Assembly (NCBI GenBank): GCA_937868455.1
Contig: CALMMO010000055.1
Location: forward strand, 1 to 13,231
Length of the DNA: 13,231 nucleotides
Direction of reading: 5' to 3'
Origin: an uncultured Marmoricola sp.
GTDB taxonomy: Bacteria; Actinomycetota; Actinomycetes; Propionibacteriales; Nocardioidaceae
A program made the position numbers and the translations under genes. Shown in pieces: positions 1-5,806 of the stretch. Below the pieces are notes generated by a model. It made no database searches. It saw only the letters and a program-made list of their open reading frames with translations, and was not told the DNA's origin. Numbering within the stretch: position 1 is the first letter of the stretch; the number at the start of each line of letters is the position of its first letter.

Positions 1-1
1 G

Positions 2-334
2 AGGGTCACCTCGGCGTTGGGCACGTTGGAAGCTTCAGGGTTGATGAAGGAAATGTACGCGCGGCTTCTCGATGACCCCGAGTTAGCTGCGCACTACCAA
101 GCGGCCCACGAGGCCTATCTCGAGGCTCGCGCCGCCATCGGTGAGGTTGCTGAAATCGCGGGCGTCTCGGCCGGAGGCATGCCTGATCGCGTTAAGTGCC
201 TCCATGTCTTGGTCGGTCAGTCACTGGCCCAAGGTCCAGGGGTTAATCCGCTGGGTGATGAGACTCTCGAACTGCTGGGGCAGTGGTGGCAGTCGGGTCC
301 GTGTGTGAACGTCGACGTTGAGGATGCACCATGA
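2..334 (+). CDS. DUF501 domain protein, 5'-truncated by the window edge
   Basis: This is the C-terminal part of a DUF501 family protein of unknown function, common in Actinobacteria. The frame is open to the first base of the window, so the real start lies upstream; the TTG at 17 is an internal codon. Family-like stretches visible are LEASGLMKEM, then an acidic helix with AHEAYLEAR, then SAGGMPDRVKCLHVLVGQSL followed by GPGVNPLGDE, which I recognise as the conserved end of the family. The invariant-looking Cys and His in KCLHVL could bind metal, but that is inference. The stop codon overlaps the next start as ATGA, indicating translational coupling with the phosphatase. The arrangement matches the actinobacterial eno-divIC-DUF501-ppx order, so eno and a DivIC/FtsB-like gene may lie just outside the window. 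A TTA leucine codon occurs at 83-85. Confidence 0.88.
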   Translation, partial: RVTSALGTLEASGLMKEMYARLLDDPELAAHYQAAHEAYLEARAAIGEVAEIAGVSAGGMPDRVKCLHVLVGQSLAQGPGVNPLGDETLELLGQWWQSGPCVNVDVEDAP

Positions 335-1248
335 GGGTCGCGGCCATCGATTGTGGCACCAACACCATCAAGTTGCTGATCGCCGATCTGCATCGCGGCA
401 ACGAGGTAGAACTCGTGCGCGAAATCCGCATGGTCCGCCTCGGCGAGGGCGTCGATAAGACCGGCCGACTCTCCGACGGTGCGCTGTCGCGGGCCTTTGC
501 TGCCTTAGATGAGTACGCCGAGATGATCGCCGCCCACGACGTCTCCGCAACGCGGTTTTGTGCCACCTCTGCGGCTCGCGACGCATCGAACGCTGAGGTG
601 TTCAGGGCTGGTGTCCAAGCCCGGCTTGGTGTCACACCTGAGGTGGTGCCAGGGGATGAGGAGGCCGCGCTTTCGTTCGCGGGGGCCACGCGCTCGGTGG
701 ATGCATCGCTTCGACCGCCGTACCTAGTCATTGATATTGGTGGCGGCTCCACCGAACTGATCCTGGGCAACGCCGACGGCTCCATCGTGGCCGCGCAGTC
801 GCTCGATATCGGCTCGGTGCGCATGACTGAGCGACACCTGCACAGCGACCCACCGACCGCCGAGGAATTGGCAGCCGCAATCGCCGATATTGACGGTGCA
901 CTCGATGGTTGCTCGGTGCCGGTCTCGCAAGCGAACGCGGTGATTGGAGTTGCCGGCTCGATCACCACGACTGCGGCGATGGTGCTGGGCCTGTCGCACT
1001 ATGACCGCCAAGCACTCAACAACCTCACTATTACTGTCGCCGATGCCTCTCGTGCCGCCCACGATCTGTTGGCCATGACGGTCGCGGAACGCCGGGCCTT
1101 GGGGTTCATGCACCCCGGCCGCGCGGATGTGATTGGTGCGGGCGCGCTGATCTTGGATCGGGTGCTGCGGCGCACCTCGGTGTCGACGATGGAAGTCTCC
1201 GAATCTGACATCCTCGATGGCATCGCCTGGTCGCTGGTGGTGGATTAG
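331..1248 (+). CDS. ppx: Ppx/GppA family exopolyphosphatase
   Basis: This 305-residue protein of the ASKHA fold is predicted to hydrolyse terminal phosphates of inorganic polyphosphate and/or the 5' phosphate of pppGpp in the cytoplasm. The phosphate-1 loop is at the N-terminus (AAIDCGTNTIKLLIADL, residues 4-20), the acidic catalytic segment is GDEEA at about 108-112, the phosphate-2 loop is DIGGGSTEL at 135-143, and the adenosine-type motif GVAGSITT is at 206-213. HPGRADVIGAG (261-271) and SESDILDGI near the end are typical of the family. The length fits the short actinobacterial type, which has only the two N-terminal ASKHA domains and lacks the C-terminal HD domain of E. coli Ppx. The ATG start overlaps the DUF501 stop (ATGA), and its stop overlaps the next GTG start by one base (TAGTG), so three genes are coupled. 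Whether it prefers polyphosphate or pppGpp cannot be told from sequence. Confidence 0.93.
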   Translation: MRVAAIDCGTNTIKLLIADLHRGNEVELVREIRMVRLGEGVDKTGRLSDGALSRAFAALDEYAEMIAAHDVSATRFCATSAARDASNAEVFRAGVQARLGVTPEVVPGDEEAALSFAGATRSVDASLRPPYLVIDIGGGSTELILGNADGSIVAAQSLDIGSVRMTERHLHSDPPTAEELAAAIADIDGALDGCSVPVSQANAVIGVAGSITTTAAMVLGLSHYDRQALNNLTITVADASRAAHDLLAMTVAERRALGFMHPGRADVIGAGALILDRVLRRTSVSTMEVSESDILDGIAWSLVVD

Positions 1249-2237
1249 TGGCGACGGCCGAATCCTCACGCCGACCCTGGGGCCGGATTCTTTCTCGCGC
1301 GTGGAGTGAGTTCAATCGCGACGGCTGCACCGATCTGGCCGCAGCGTTGACCTACTACTCCGTGCTGGCTCTTTTCCCAGCCATCTTGGCTTTGGTCTCG
1401 CTGCTGGGATTGCTCGGCAGCGGGCCCGACGCCGTCGGGTTCATCACTGATGTGCTCGGGCGACTGCTGCCCGCCGACTCCGCCGAGTCGGTGATTTCGT
1501 TTATCGACGGTCTCTCCAAGACCTCCGGCATCGGCTGGGGTGTGGCGGTTGGTTTGCTTGGTGCGCTGTGGTCCGCATCGGGGTACGTCGGGGGTTTCTC
1601 GCGCGCGATGAACCGGATCTACGACGTACCCGAAGGTCGTCCGGTCTGGAAGCTGCGACCCACGATGTTCGCGGTCACGGTCCTCACCATCGCTTTGTTG
1701 GCTATTGCTCTGGTGATCGTGGCCTCCAGCGGACCGGTGGCCTCGGCCATTGGCGGCGCGGTGGGTTTGGGTGATCAGGCCCTCACGCTGTGGTCGTGGG
1801 CCAAGTGGCCGATCTTGGTCTTGGTCGTGGTCTGCAATGTGGCCCTGCTCTATTACGCCACCCCTAACGTGCGGCAACCCCGATTTCGGGTGGTCTCGGC
1901 GGGCGCTTTCGTGGCTATTGCCATCGTGGCGGTTGCCTCTGCGGGCTTTGGGTTCTATGTCGCAAACTTCTCCTCCTACAACCAGACCTACGGCGCTGTG
2001 GCCGGTGCCGTGGTCTTGCTGCTGTGGCTGTGGTTGACCAACCTGGCCTTGCTTTTCGGGGGCGAACTCGACGCCGAACTCGAGCGCGACCACCAACTCC
2101 ACGCTGGCCTTGCCGCCGAGGAGCACTTGCTCTTGCCGCTGCGCGACGACTCCGCATCCTCGAAGAAGGCAATGGCCCGCGAGGAAACAATCGCCGATGC
2201 CAAGCTGCTGCGTCGCCGCATCGCCCGAGACAGCTAA
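1248..2237 (+). CDS. YihY/virulence factor BrkB family membrane protein
   Basis: This 329-residue inner-membrane protein belongs to the YihY/BrkB family, whose molecular function is not settled. The N-terminus has the family signature AAALTYYSVLALFPAILAL (about 32-50). Six hydrophobic segments are visible at about 33-57, 93-113, 138-161, 184-205, 216-238 and 249-271. The conserved SASGYVGGFSRAMNRIYDV (109-127) and YNQTYGAVAGAVVLLLWLWLTNLALLFGGELDAEL (244-278) regions are both present. The remaining ~50 residues are a charged cytoplasmic tail. The start is GTG at 1248, sharing one base with the ppx stop codon; the TYYSVL signature lies about 30 residues in, as usual for the family, so this start is credible. 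Its place behind ppx suggests co-transcription. The next feature, a tRNA, begins only 14 bases after its stop, so the tRNA may be processed from the same transcript. Confidence 0.92.
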   Translation: MATAESSRRPWGRILSRAWSEFNRDGCTDLAAALTYYSVLALFPAILALVSLLGLLGSGPDAVGFITDVLGRLLPADSAESVISFIDGLSKTSGIGWGVAVGLLGALWSASGYVGGFSRAMNRIYDVPEGRPVWKLRPTMFAVTVLTIALLAIALVIVASSGPVASAIGGAVGLGDQALTLWSWAKWPILVLVVVCNVALLYYATPNVRQPRFRVVSAGAFVAIAIVAVASAGFGFYVANFSSYNQTYGAVAGAVVLLLWLWLTNLALLFGGELDAELERDHQLHAGLAAEEHLLLPLRDDSASSKKAMAREETIADAKLLRRRIARDS

Positions 2238-2251
2238 CCTTGCCTTCGCAC

Positions 2252-2327
2252 GCCCCGGTAGCCCAACGGCAGAGGCAGAGGTCTTAAACACCTTCCAGTG
2301 TGGGTTCGAGTCCCACCCGGGGCACCA
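2252..2327 (+). tRNA. tRNA with UAA anticodon (reads Leu UUA) but short class I variable loop
   Basis: A 76-nt cloverleaf including an encoded CCA can be folded by eye. The acceptor stem is GCCCCGG/CCGGGGC, with discriminator A at 2324 and CCA at 2325-2327. The D arm is GCC/GGC with a GG-containing loop; the fourth pair is C-A, giving a three-pair stem. The anticodon stem is GAGGT/ACCTT with loop CTTAAAC, placing anticodon TAA at 2285-2287. The T arm is GTGGG/CCCAC with loop TTCGAGT. Only five bases (CCAGT) separate anticodon and T arms, so there is no long variable arm. Anticodon UAA and discriminator A fit leucine, but bacterial leucine tRNAs are normally class II with a long variable arm. 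Amino acid identity is therefore inferred from the anticodon alone. No convincing promoter or T-rich terminator was seen next to it. Confidence 0.88.
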
Positions 2328-2536
2328 GCACTTCGTTAACTCTGCTCACCGTGATGCATCGCCGACTCTTGGTTTAGGGCCTTCTCGTGATGCAGCTTTC
2401 CGTCTGGACGTGGGTGATGCGGTGGAACCGGGGTGCCCGAGTGCCACGCCGATCTGCTGTGACGCAGGGTGCAACCTTCGGGGCGTCAGTCGCATCTAGT
2501 GACTTGGGCAGACCGCCCAACTCAGATGAGGTGACC

Positions 2537-3607
2537 ATGGGTGCGCGAGTTCTTTCGATTCTGATGCTGACGGCTAGTTGCGTGGCGTGCGCATCGACGC
2601 CTTCGACGCAATCAACTTCGCCTGCCGACACGATCGAAGTGGCTCCGCCTGTCGTGCTTACGTTGCCTCGCGGCCGCGAAGCGAGTGCCATCGCGGTCTC
2701 CAAGCGTGGGGATGCGGTTGTCGCAACCCATCCACGAGGCGAGTATCGGACCGACGAAATCAGAGTCTTCGGGGGTGGCGGGCAGCGGCGGATTGCAACG
2801 ACATCCTTTGGCAAGGGAGAGATTGACTCGGTTGTCGTGGCAGGCGATTGGGTTGGGTGGGTGGATAAGTCGCGCGCGACACCGGTCGAAGCCGTCCCGG
2901 TGAAGTGGAGAGTGTTCGTCCAGCAGATCTCTGGCGCCGGAGCGCCCGCGTTGCTCGCCTCAAGCGGGGGAGTCAAGGCGCCGTGGGCGCCGTACATGGC
3001 CGGCGGTGAGGGAGGGTTCGCTTGGCCAACCCAGGGGCAAGGTGACCGGTCGGAATGGGTGTGGACACCTCAGGACGGCGTGCGACGGATCGCATCCACC
3101 GCCGACATCGCGGATCCAAGTGTGCTGAGCGACCGGCTCGTGTACGTCGCGAAGTCGCCACAGGGCCAAGACTGCTGGGAGCAGCCGATAGCCGGTGGGG
3201 CAGCGAAGGCGCTGACAACGTCTGGTTTGGTGCACAGTTGCGTGGCCGCAGGCGCAACGGTGGTCTACAGCGAGGGGATTCGACCCACTGACGACGACGA
3301 CGAGGATGCCGAACTCGATGATCCTTACCGATTGTGGACACTTGTTGAGGGTCGGCGGACTCTGATCAGAAGGGGCTTCTTCGAGGCTGGCAGGCTTGCA
3401 ATCGTTTCGGGGCGGGCGGTCTGGTCCCTTGGCGCCAAGCGCTTTGTGAGTTCGTCAGCGACCGACTCGGTGGAAGTGGGCCGCGCAGGGGGTCTCATCG
3501 CAACTAATGGGCCTTGGGTCTTGGTGGCTCCCCTCCTCTTGGCAAGCTCTCACGATGTGGTGCGGCTGAAGCTGTGGAAGGTCTCCGTCGTAGATGGCGC
3601 TAGCTGA
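2537..3607 (+). CDS. Predicted lipoprotein with beta-propeller-like sequence, function unknown
   Basis: I do not recognise this 356-residue protein. I chose the ATG at 2537 because it follows GAGG (2528-2531) at good spacing and opens a lipoprotein-type signal: a short positive N-region, the hydrophobic core LSILMLTA, then cysteines at positions 15 and 18 (TASC and CVAC), followed by a Ser/Thr/Pro-rich linker. The frame is open for another 50 codons upstream (to 2387), but that stretch is Arg-rich and would bury the signal, so I reject it. The mature part has repeating short strands with W, DRLVYVAKSP, GATVVYSEG and GRAVWSLG, spaced like blades of a TolB/WD40-type beta-propeller; this is an inference from pattern. 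An acidic run (DDDDEDAELDD, codons at about 3291-3321) could bind cations. It would sit on the outer face of the cytoplasmic membrane. It follows the tRNA by 209 bases. Confidence 0.72.
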   Translation: MGARVLSILMLTASCVACASTPSTQSTSPADTIEVAPPVVLTLPRGREASAIAVSKRGDAVVATHPRGEYRTDEIRVFGGGGQRRIATTSFGKGEIDSVVVAGDWVGWVDKSRATPVEAVPVKWRVFVQQISGAGAPALLASSGGVKAPWAPYMAGGEGGFAWPTQGQGDRSEWVWTPQDGVRRIASTADIADPSVLSDRLVYVAKSPQGQDCWEQPIAGGAAKALTTSGLVHSCVAAGATVVYSEGIRPTDDDDEDAELDDPYRLWTLVEGRRTLIRRGFFEAGRLAIVSGRAVWSLGAKRFVSSSATDSVEVGRAGGLIATNGPWVLVAPLLLASSHDVVRLKLWKVSVVDGAS

Positions 3608-3692
3608 CTTTGACGTACCTAACTGATACAACGACATCGCAAACACCGAGGGCGACAAGCTAGCGTCTCCCGTGGAAGAGCGGGGACCGTCA

Positions 3693-4106
3693 ATGAGGTA
3701 CGCGCCGGAGATCGTCACGATCGGAGTCCTGCTTGCAGTTGCCGGGGTTGGCTTGGCTGCAACCATCGGCTGCCTGCTCATGCTGCGTGGTCAAGGGCGC
3801 CAAAATTGGGTGACCCCGGTATTGACCGCGGCCGCGAGCCTCGTCGTCACGCTGGGTGCCCTCGCGCTCTTGAGCCTCCCCATAATCCAGTCATCCGCCA
3901 CCGGTTCCTACCAATGCCTTTCAGATCCACTCACCGAGGCACTCTCAAGAACCACGGCCCAATCCAGCCACGGCGAAGTTGAATGTCGCAGCGCCGGACG
4001 TGCTCGCGTTGTGCAATCGGCCGTGCTCATGGCTCTCGGACTAACCGGGGCTTTGGTGATGGCGCGCCACTCGCGACAGACGGTCGGCGTGGTTCAAAAG
4101 CGTTGA
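3693..4106 (+). CDS. Three-helix membrane protein, function unknown
   Basis: I do not recognise this 137-residue protein. Three hydrophobic segments are seen at about 7-31, 40-65 and 106-124. The loop between the first two is basic (RGQGRQN) and the C-terminus is basic, so the positive-inside rule puts the N-terminus and the 40-residue loop between helices two and three outside. That outer loop holds two cysteines (C75 and C98), which could form a disulfide bond. I prefer the ATG at 3693 over the in-frame GTG at 3672, because GGGGA (3682-3686) precedes the ATG at ribosome-binding distance, whereas nothing suitable precedes the GTG. It lies 85 bases after the lipoprotein gene and is followed by another small membrane-anchored protein, so the three may form a loose set. 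No enzymatic motif is visible. Confidence 0.6.
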   Translation: MRYAPEIVTIGVLLAVAGVGLAATIGCLLMLRGQGRQNWVTPVLTAAASLVVTLGALALLSLPIIQSSATGSYQCLSDPLTEALSRTTAQSSHGEVECRSAGRARVVQSAVLMALGLTGALVMARHSRQTVGVVQKR

Positions 4107-4147
4107 GGTGACCACGCCTGTGGCTCGCGGCAGGCAAGGCTGGCGAA

Positions 4148-4166
4148 TCTGCATATTCAGTGCAGA
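4148..4166. repeat. Short inverted repeat between two orphan genes
   Basis: TCTGCA and TGCAGA form a perfect 6-base inverted repeat around a 7-base centre, in an AT-richer intergenic stretch of 133 bases. There is no following T-tract, so it does not look like an intrinsic terminator. It may be an operator or chance. Confidence 0.25.
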
Positions 4167-4239
4167 AATATCGGACTTCCCAATTAGGGGCCGATCTAGG
4201 TGGAGGATTGTGCTGATGCCCGATTGATAGGGGTGCTCG

Positions 4240-4686
4240 ATGGGGCCAAGGCGCGGCGAGTTCTCAAGGAGTGCAACAAGGCGCTTCTTGCCGGCAGTCA
4301 TCGCAGTGTGCATGTTGCTCACTGGCGGTGTCATGACGGTGTACCTCGTTCAACGGGTGCTTCCTCTGTGTGGTTCGCTGGATGTGATTCCTTCTCAGTG
4401 GGTCATCGACCAGACTGTGCAGGCGTTAGAGCAGGTGGGTCCGGTGACTCATCGGGTGCAATGGTGCGGTGAGTATTCAGACGTTTATGAAGGCTCGGGC
4501 TCTATTGGGACCGACGATCTCACGTCCATTAATGATGTCCTCACCGCCGCTGGTTGGGAGCGAGAATCCGCGTCAGCCCCCTGGACCAAGTCGCCAGTAT
4601 TCAGCTCCGAACCTATGGCCTTGTGGATCGAACCCGGCAAGGGGCGCTATCGCTATGCCTTCGAAGTGTGGCCACGGGGGAGGTGA
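4240..4686 (+). CDS. Small signal-anchored protein, function unknown
   Basis: I do not recognise this 148-residue protein. The N-terminus is basic (MGPRRGEFSRSATRR), followed by one hydrophobic segment at about 16-38, then an exported domain of about 110 residues with cysteines at positions 44 and 76, which could pair. The pattern DDLTSINDVLTAAGWERE, then a strand-rich end (ALWIEPGKGRYRYAFEVWP), resembles small mixed alpha/beta secreted domains of actinobacteria, but no family can be assigned. The ATG at 4240 is preceded by AGGGG (4229-4233) at six bases, supporting the start. Topology and size make it a plausible partner of the upstream three-helix protein, which also has two outer cysteines; this is inference. 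A TTA leucine codon is used at 4426-4428. Confidence 0.6.
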   Translation: MGPRRGEFSRSATRRFLPAVIAVCMLLTGGVMTVYLVQRVLPLCGSLDVIPSQWVIDQTVQALEQVGPVTHRVQWCGEYSDVYEGSGSIGTDDLTSINDVLTAAGWERESASAPWTKSPVFSSEPMALWIEPGKGRYRYAFEVWPRGR

Positions 4687-4711
4687 CGCGGCGCAGTGTG
4701 ATCCATGCCCC

Positions 4712-4801
4712 ATGCGGGCCTGCGTCGAACGTCTCGGACGGGTCTCTGATGATCGAATGCGGGAGATTTGTCGGGCCGCAGCGATCGCGCTCAACTGCTA
4801 G
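4712..4801 (+). pseudogene. Remnant resembling the C-terminal tail of a MazF/PemK-family toxin
   Basis: The frame ending with TAG at 4799-4801 carries about 29 residues ending in RVSDDRMREICRA, a short Ala/Ile segment and a final cysteine. This pattern, a helix of type GR(L/V)S..RM.E(V/I)CRA followed by ALxC-stop, is like the last helix of MazF/PemK endoribonuclease toxins of actinobacteria. The body of the toxin is absent upstream: 4687 and earlier is the end of another gene in a different frame. A GTG at 4683 in a second frame gives VTRRSVIHAP, faintly like a MazF N-terminus, which would suggest an internal deletion, but that is weak. No antitoxin gene is seen. Recognition is from memory of family ends and is tentative; it could also be chance coding. 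Confidence 0.4.
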
Positions 4802-4817
4802 GAAAGGGCTCTCCCGG

Positions 4818-5653
4818 CTAGCTGGACCGCTTGGGTGGCAACGGAAAGAACATCGAGGTGCGGGCGGCGTACTCGGGATAACCGGGCCGCTTCATCATCG
4901 ACTTCTCCAACAGTTTTGCCCCGCTGACAAAGACCAAGAAATAGGTCATCAGCACTGGCGACAACACTGTCAGTGCTGGAGCGATCCCGCCATCGGCGGC
5001 GAGGAGCCAAATGCCCCACCACATGCAGGCATCGCCGAAATAGTTGGGGTGGCGAGTCCAGGCCCACAGGCCTCGATCCATCACCGGTCCGCGCCCCGGG
5101 TCGCTTTTGTACGCCGCCAACTGGGCATCGCCGACAACCTCGAAACACAAGCCGAGACCGCGAGGCCGATCCAGAACAAGGGGCCAATGAGCGAATGGCT
5201 CAGCCAGATCCCCACAATCACCGGCAGTGAAACAAACAGCATGATGACGCCTTGCGGGATTAGTGCGGCCCGGGCATAGGAGGGATTGCGTGCCTTAATC
5301 GCCTCGTAACGAGGATCTTCGCCGTGGCCGATGGATCGCCGGTAGATGTGCCAGGCGAGTCGAAGCCCCCACACCGAAACCAGAAGCACTAACACCCAAC
5401 CCCGGGTGTTGAAGGCTCGTTCTAAGGCATCAACACGGGCCTGCTCGGCAGGTGAGCGCCACAAGGCAGCGTGTCCGGTCAAGGCGCTAAGGGTGAGGCG
5501 ATTGACCAACGCAATCGCAACGAAGCCGAGCCCCCAGGTCACGTCGATCACTGACCATCGCCCCGAGCGCCAGGCGGCGAAACTGGTCAGACTCATGGCG
5601 ATGCTGACAGTGACAATCGACAAGGCCAATGCGACGAAGAGTGTGAATGACAT
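4818..5653 (-). pseudogene. DUF1295 / steroid 5-alpha-reductase-like membrane protein gene, one frameshift
   Basis: Two minus-strand frames together encode one DUF1295 protein, a polytopic membrane family related to 3-oxo-5-alpha-steroid 4-dehydrogenases and isoprenylcysteine methyltransferases. The first part starts with ATG at 5653 and contains VIDVTWGLGFVAIAL, VSVWGLRLAWHIYRRSIGHGEDPRY and WIGLAVSAC. The second part, in another frame and ending at 4818, begins CFEVVGDAQLAAYKSDP and has WAWTRHPNYFGDACMWWGIWL, the family's RHPNYFGD signature, then a C-terminal PEYAARTSMFFPLPP. The switch falls at about 5143-5150. Adding one base to the TTT run (AAA at 5143-5145 on the plus strand) gives a continuous ~278-residue protein reading ACVFEVVGD, about the family's usual length. 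No slippery heptamer is visible, so programmed frameshifting is unlikely; it is a recent mutation or a sequencing error. No strong ribosome binding site was seen before 5653. Confidence 0.82.
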
Positions 5654-5680
5654 CTAGCCAGCTTAAAGGCGCCTAGTCCA

Positions 5681-5708
5681 CCTGCCGCAAAAAGCCGCAT
5701 TTTGCAGG
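5681..5708. repeat. Inverted repeat in the divergent intergenic region
   Basis: GCAAAA (5687-5692) and TTTTGC (5700-5705) form a perfect inverted repeat with a 7-base centre, nested in CCTGC (5681-5685)/GCAGG (5704-5708). It lies between the divergent DUF1295 and phospholipase D-like genes, so it cannot be a terminator of either. An operator is the simplest reading. GGCGCC also occurs on both sides of it. Confidence 0.35.
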
Positions 5709-5720
5709 CGCCAAACTTGC

Positions 5721-5748
5721 TTGTAGCGACAGGGTCGAGTTCTAATAG
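5721..5748 (+). promoter_or_regulatory. Possible sigma-70-type promoter of the phospholipase D-like gene
   Basis: TTGTAG (5721-5726) and TAATAG (5743-5748) are spaced by 16 bases, resembling -35 and -10 boxes, and would place the transcript start about 50 bases before the chosen ATG at 5807. The match is by eye and imperfect. Confidence 0.3.
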
Positions 5749-5806
5749 GGCAGTCAAAGACGACGATGCCAGTGTCCTATGCCCGCGTGAAAAGAGTTCT
5801 GTGCAG

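Noticed and set aside
243..968. Minus-strand open frame of 241 codons opposite ppx
   Set aside because: Ser/Thr/Ala/Arg-rich with no motif; the plus strand has all Ppx/GppA motifs.
1266..2291. Long minus-strand open frame (341 codons) opposite the YihY/BrkB gene
   Set aside because: Its translation is low-complexity and rich in Gln, Arg, Gly and His without any family motif, while the plus strand encodes a clear six-helix family protein. It is a codon-bias shadow.
2387..2536. N-terminal extension of the lipoprotein gene
   Set aside because: The extra 50 codons are Arg/Trp-rich, would bury a clear lipoprotein signal, and lack a better ribosome binding site than the GAGG before 2537.
4114..4140. 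Intrinsic terminator after the three-helix protein gene (GCCTG...CAGGC)
   Set aside because: Only five outer pairs, mismatches inside and no T-tract follow.
5135..5160. Programmed -1 frameshift in the DUF1295 gene
   Set aside because: No slippery X XXY YYZ heptamer or obvious following stem was seen at the junction, and the family does not use frameshifting to my knowledge.
4554..5279. Plus-strand open frame of 241 codons across the DUF1295 region
   Set aside because: It runs antisense to two halves of a conserved membrane protein and shows no family pattern of its own; the GTG at 4683 within it was noted only as a weak hint for the toxin remnant.
2300..5800. Integrative element inserted at the tRNA with a duplicated 3' end (att site)
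   Set aside because: I looked for a second copy of the T-arm/acceptor sequence downstream (such as TTCGAGTCCCAC) and found none in the window, and there is no integrase gene.
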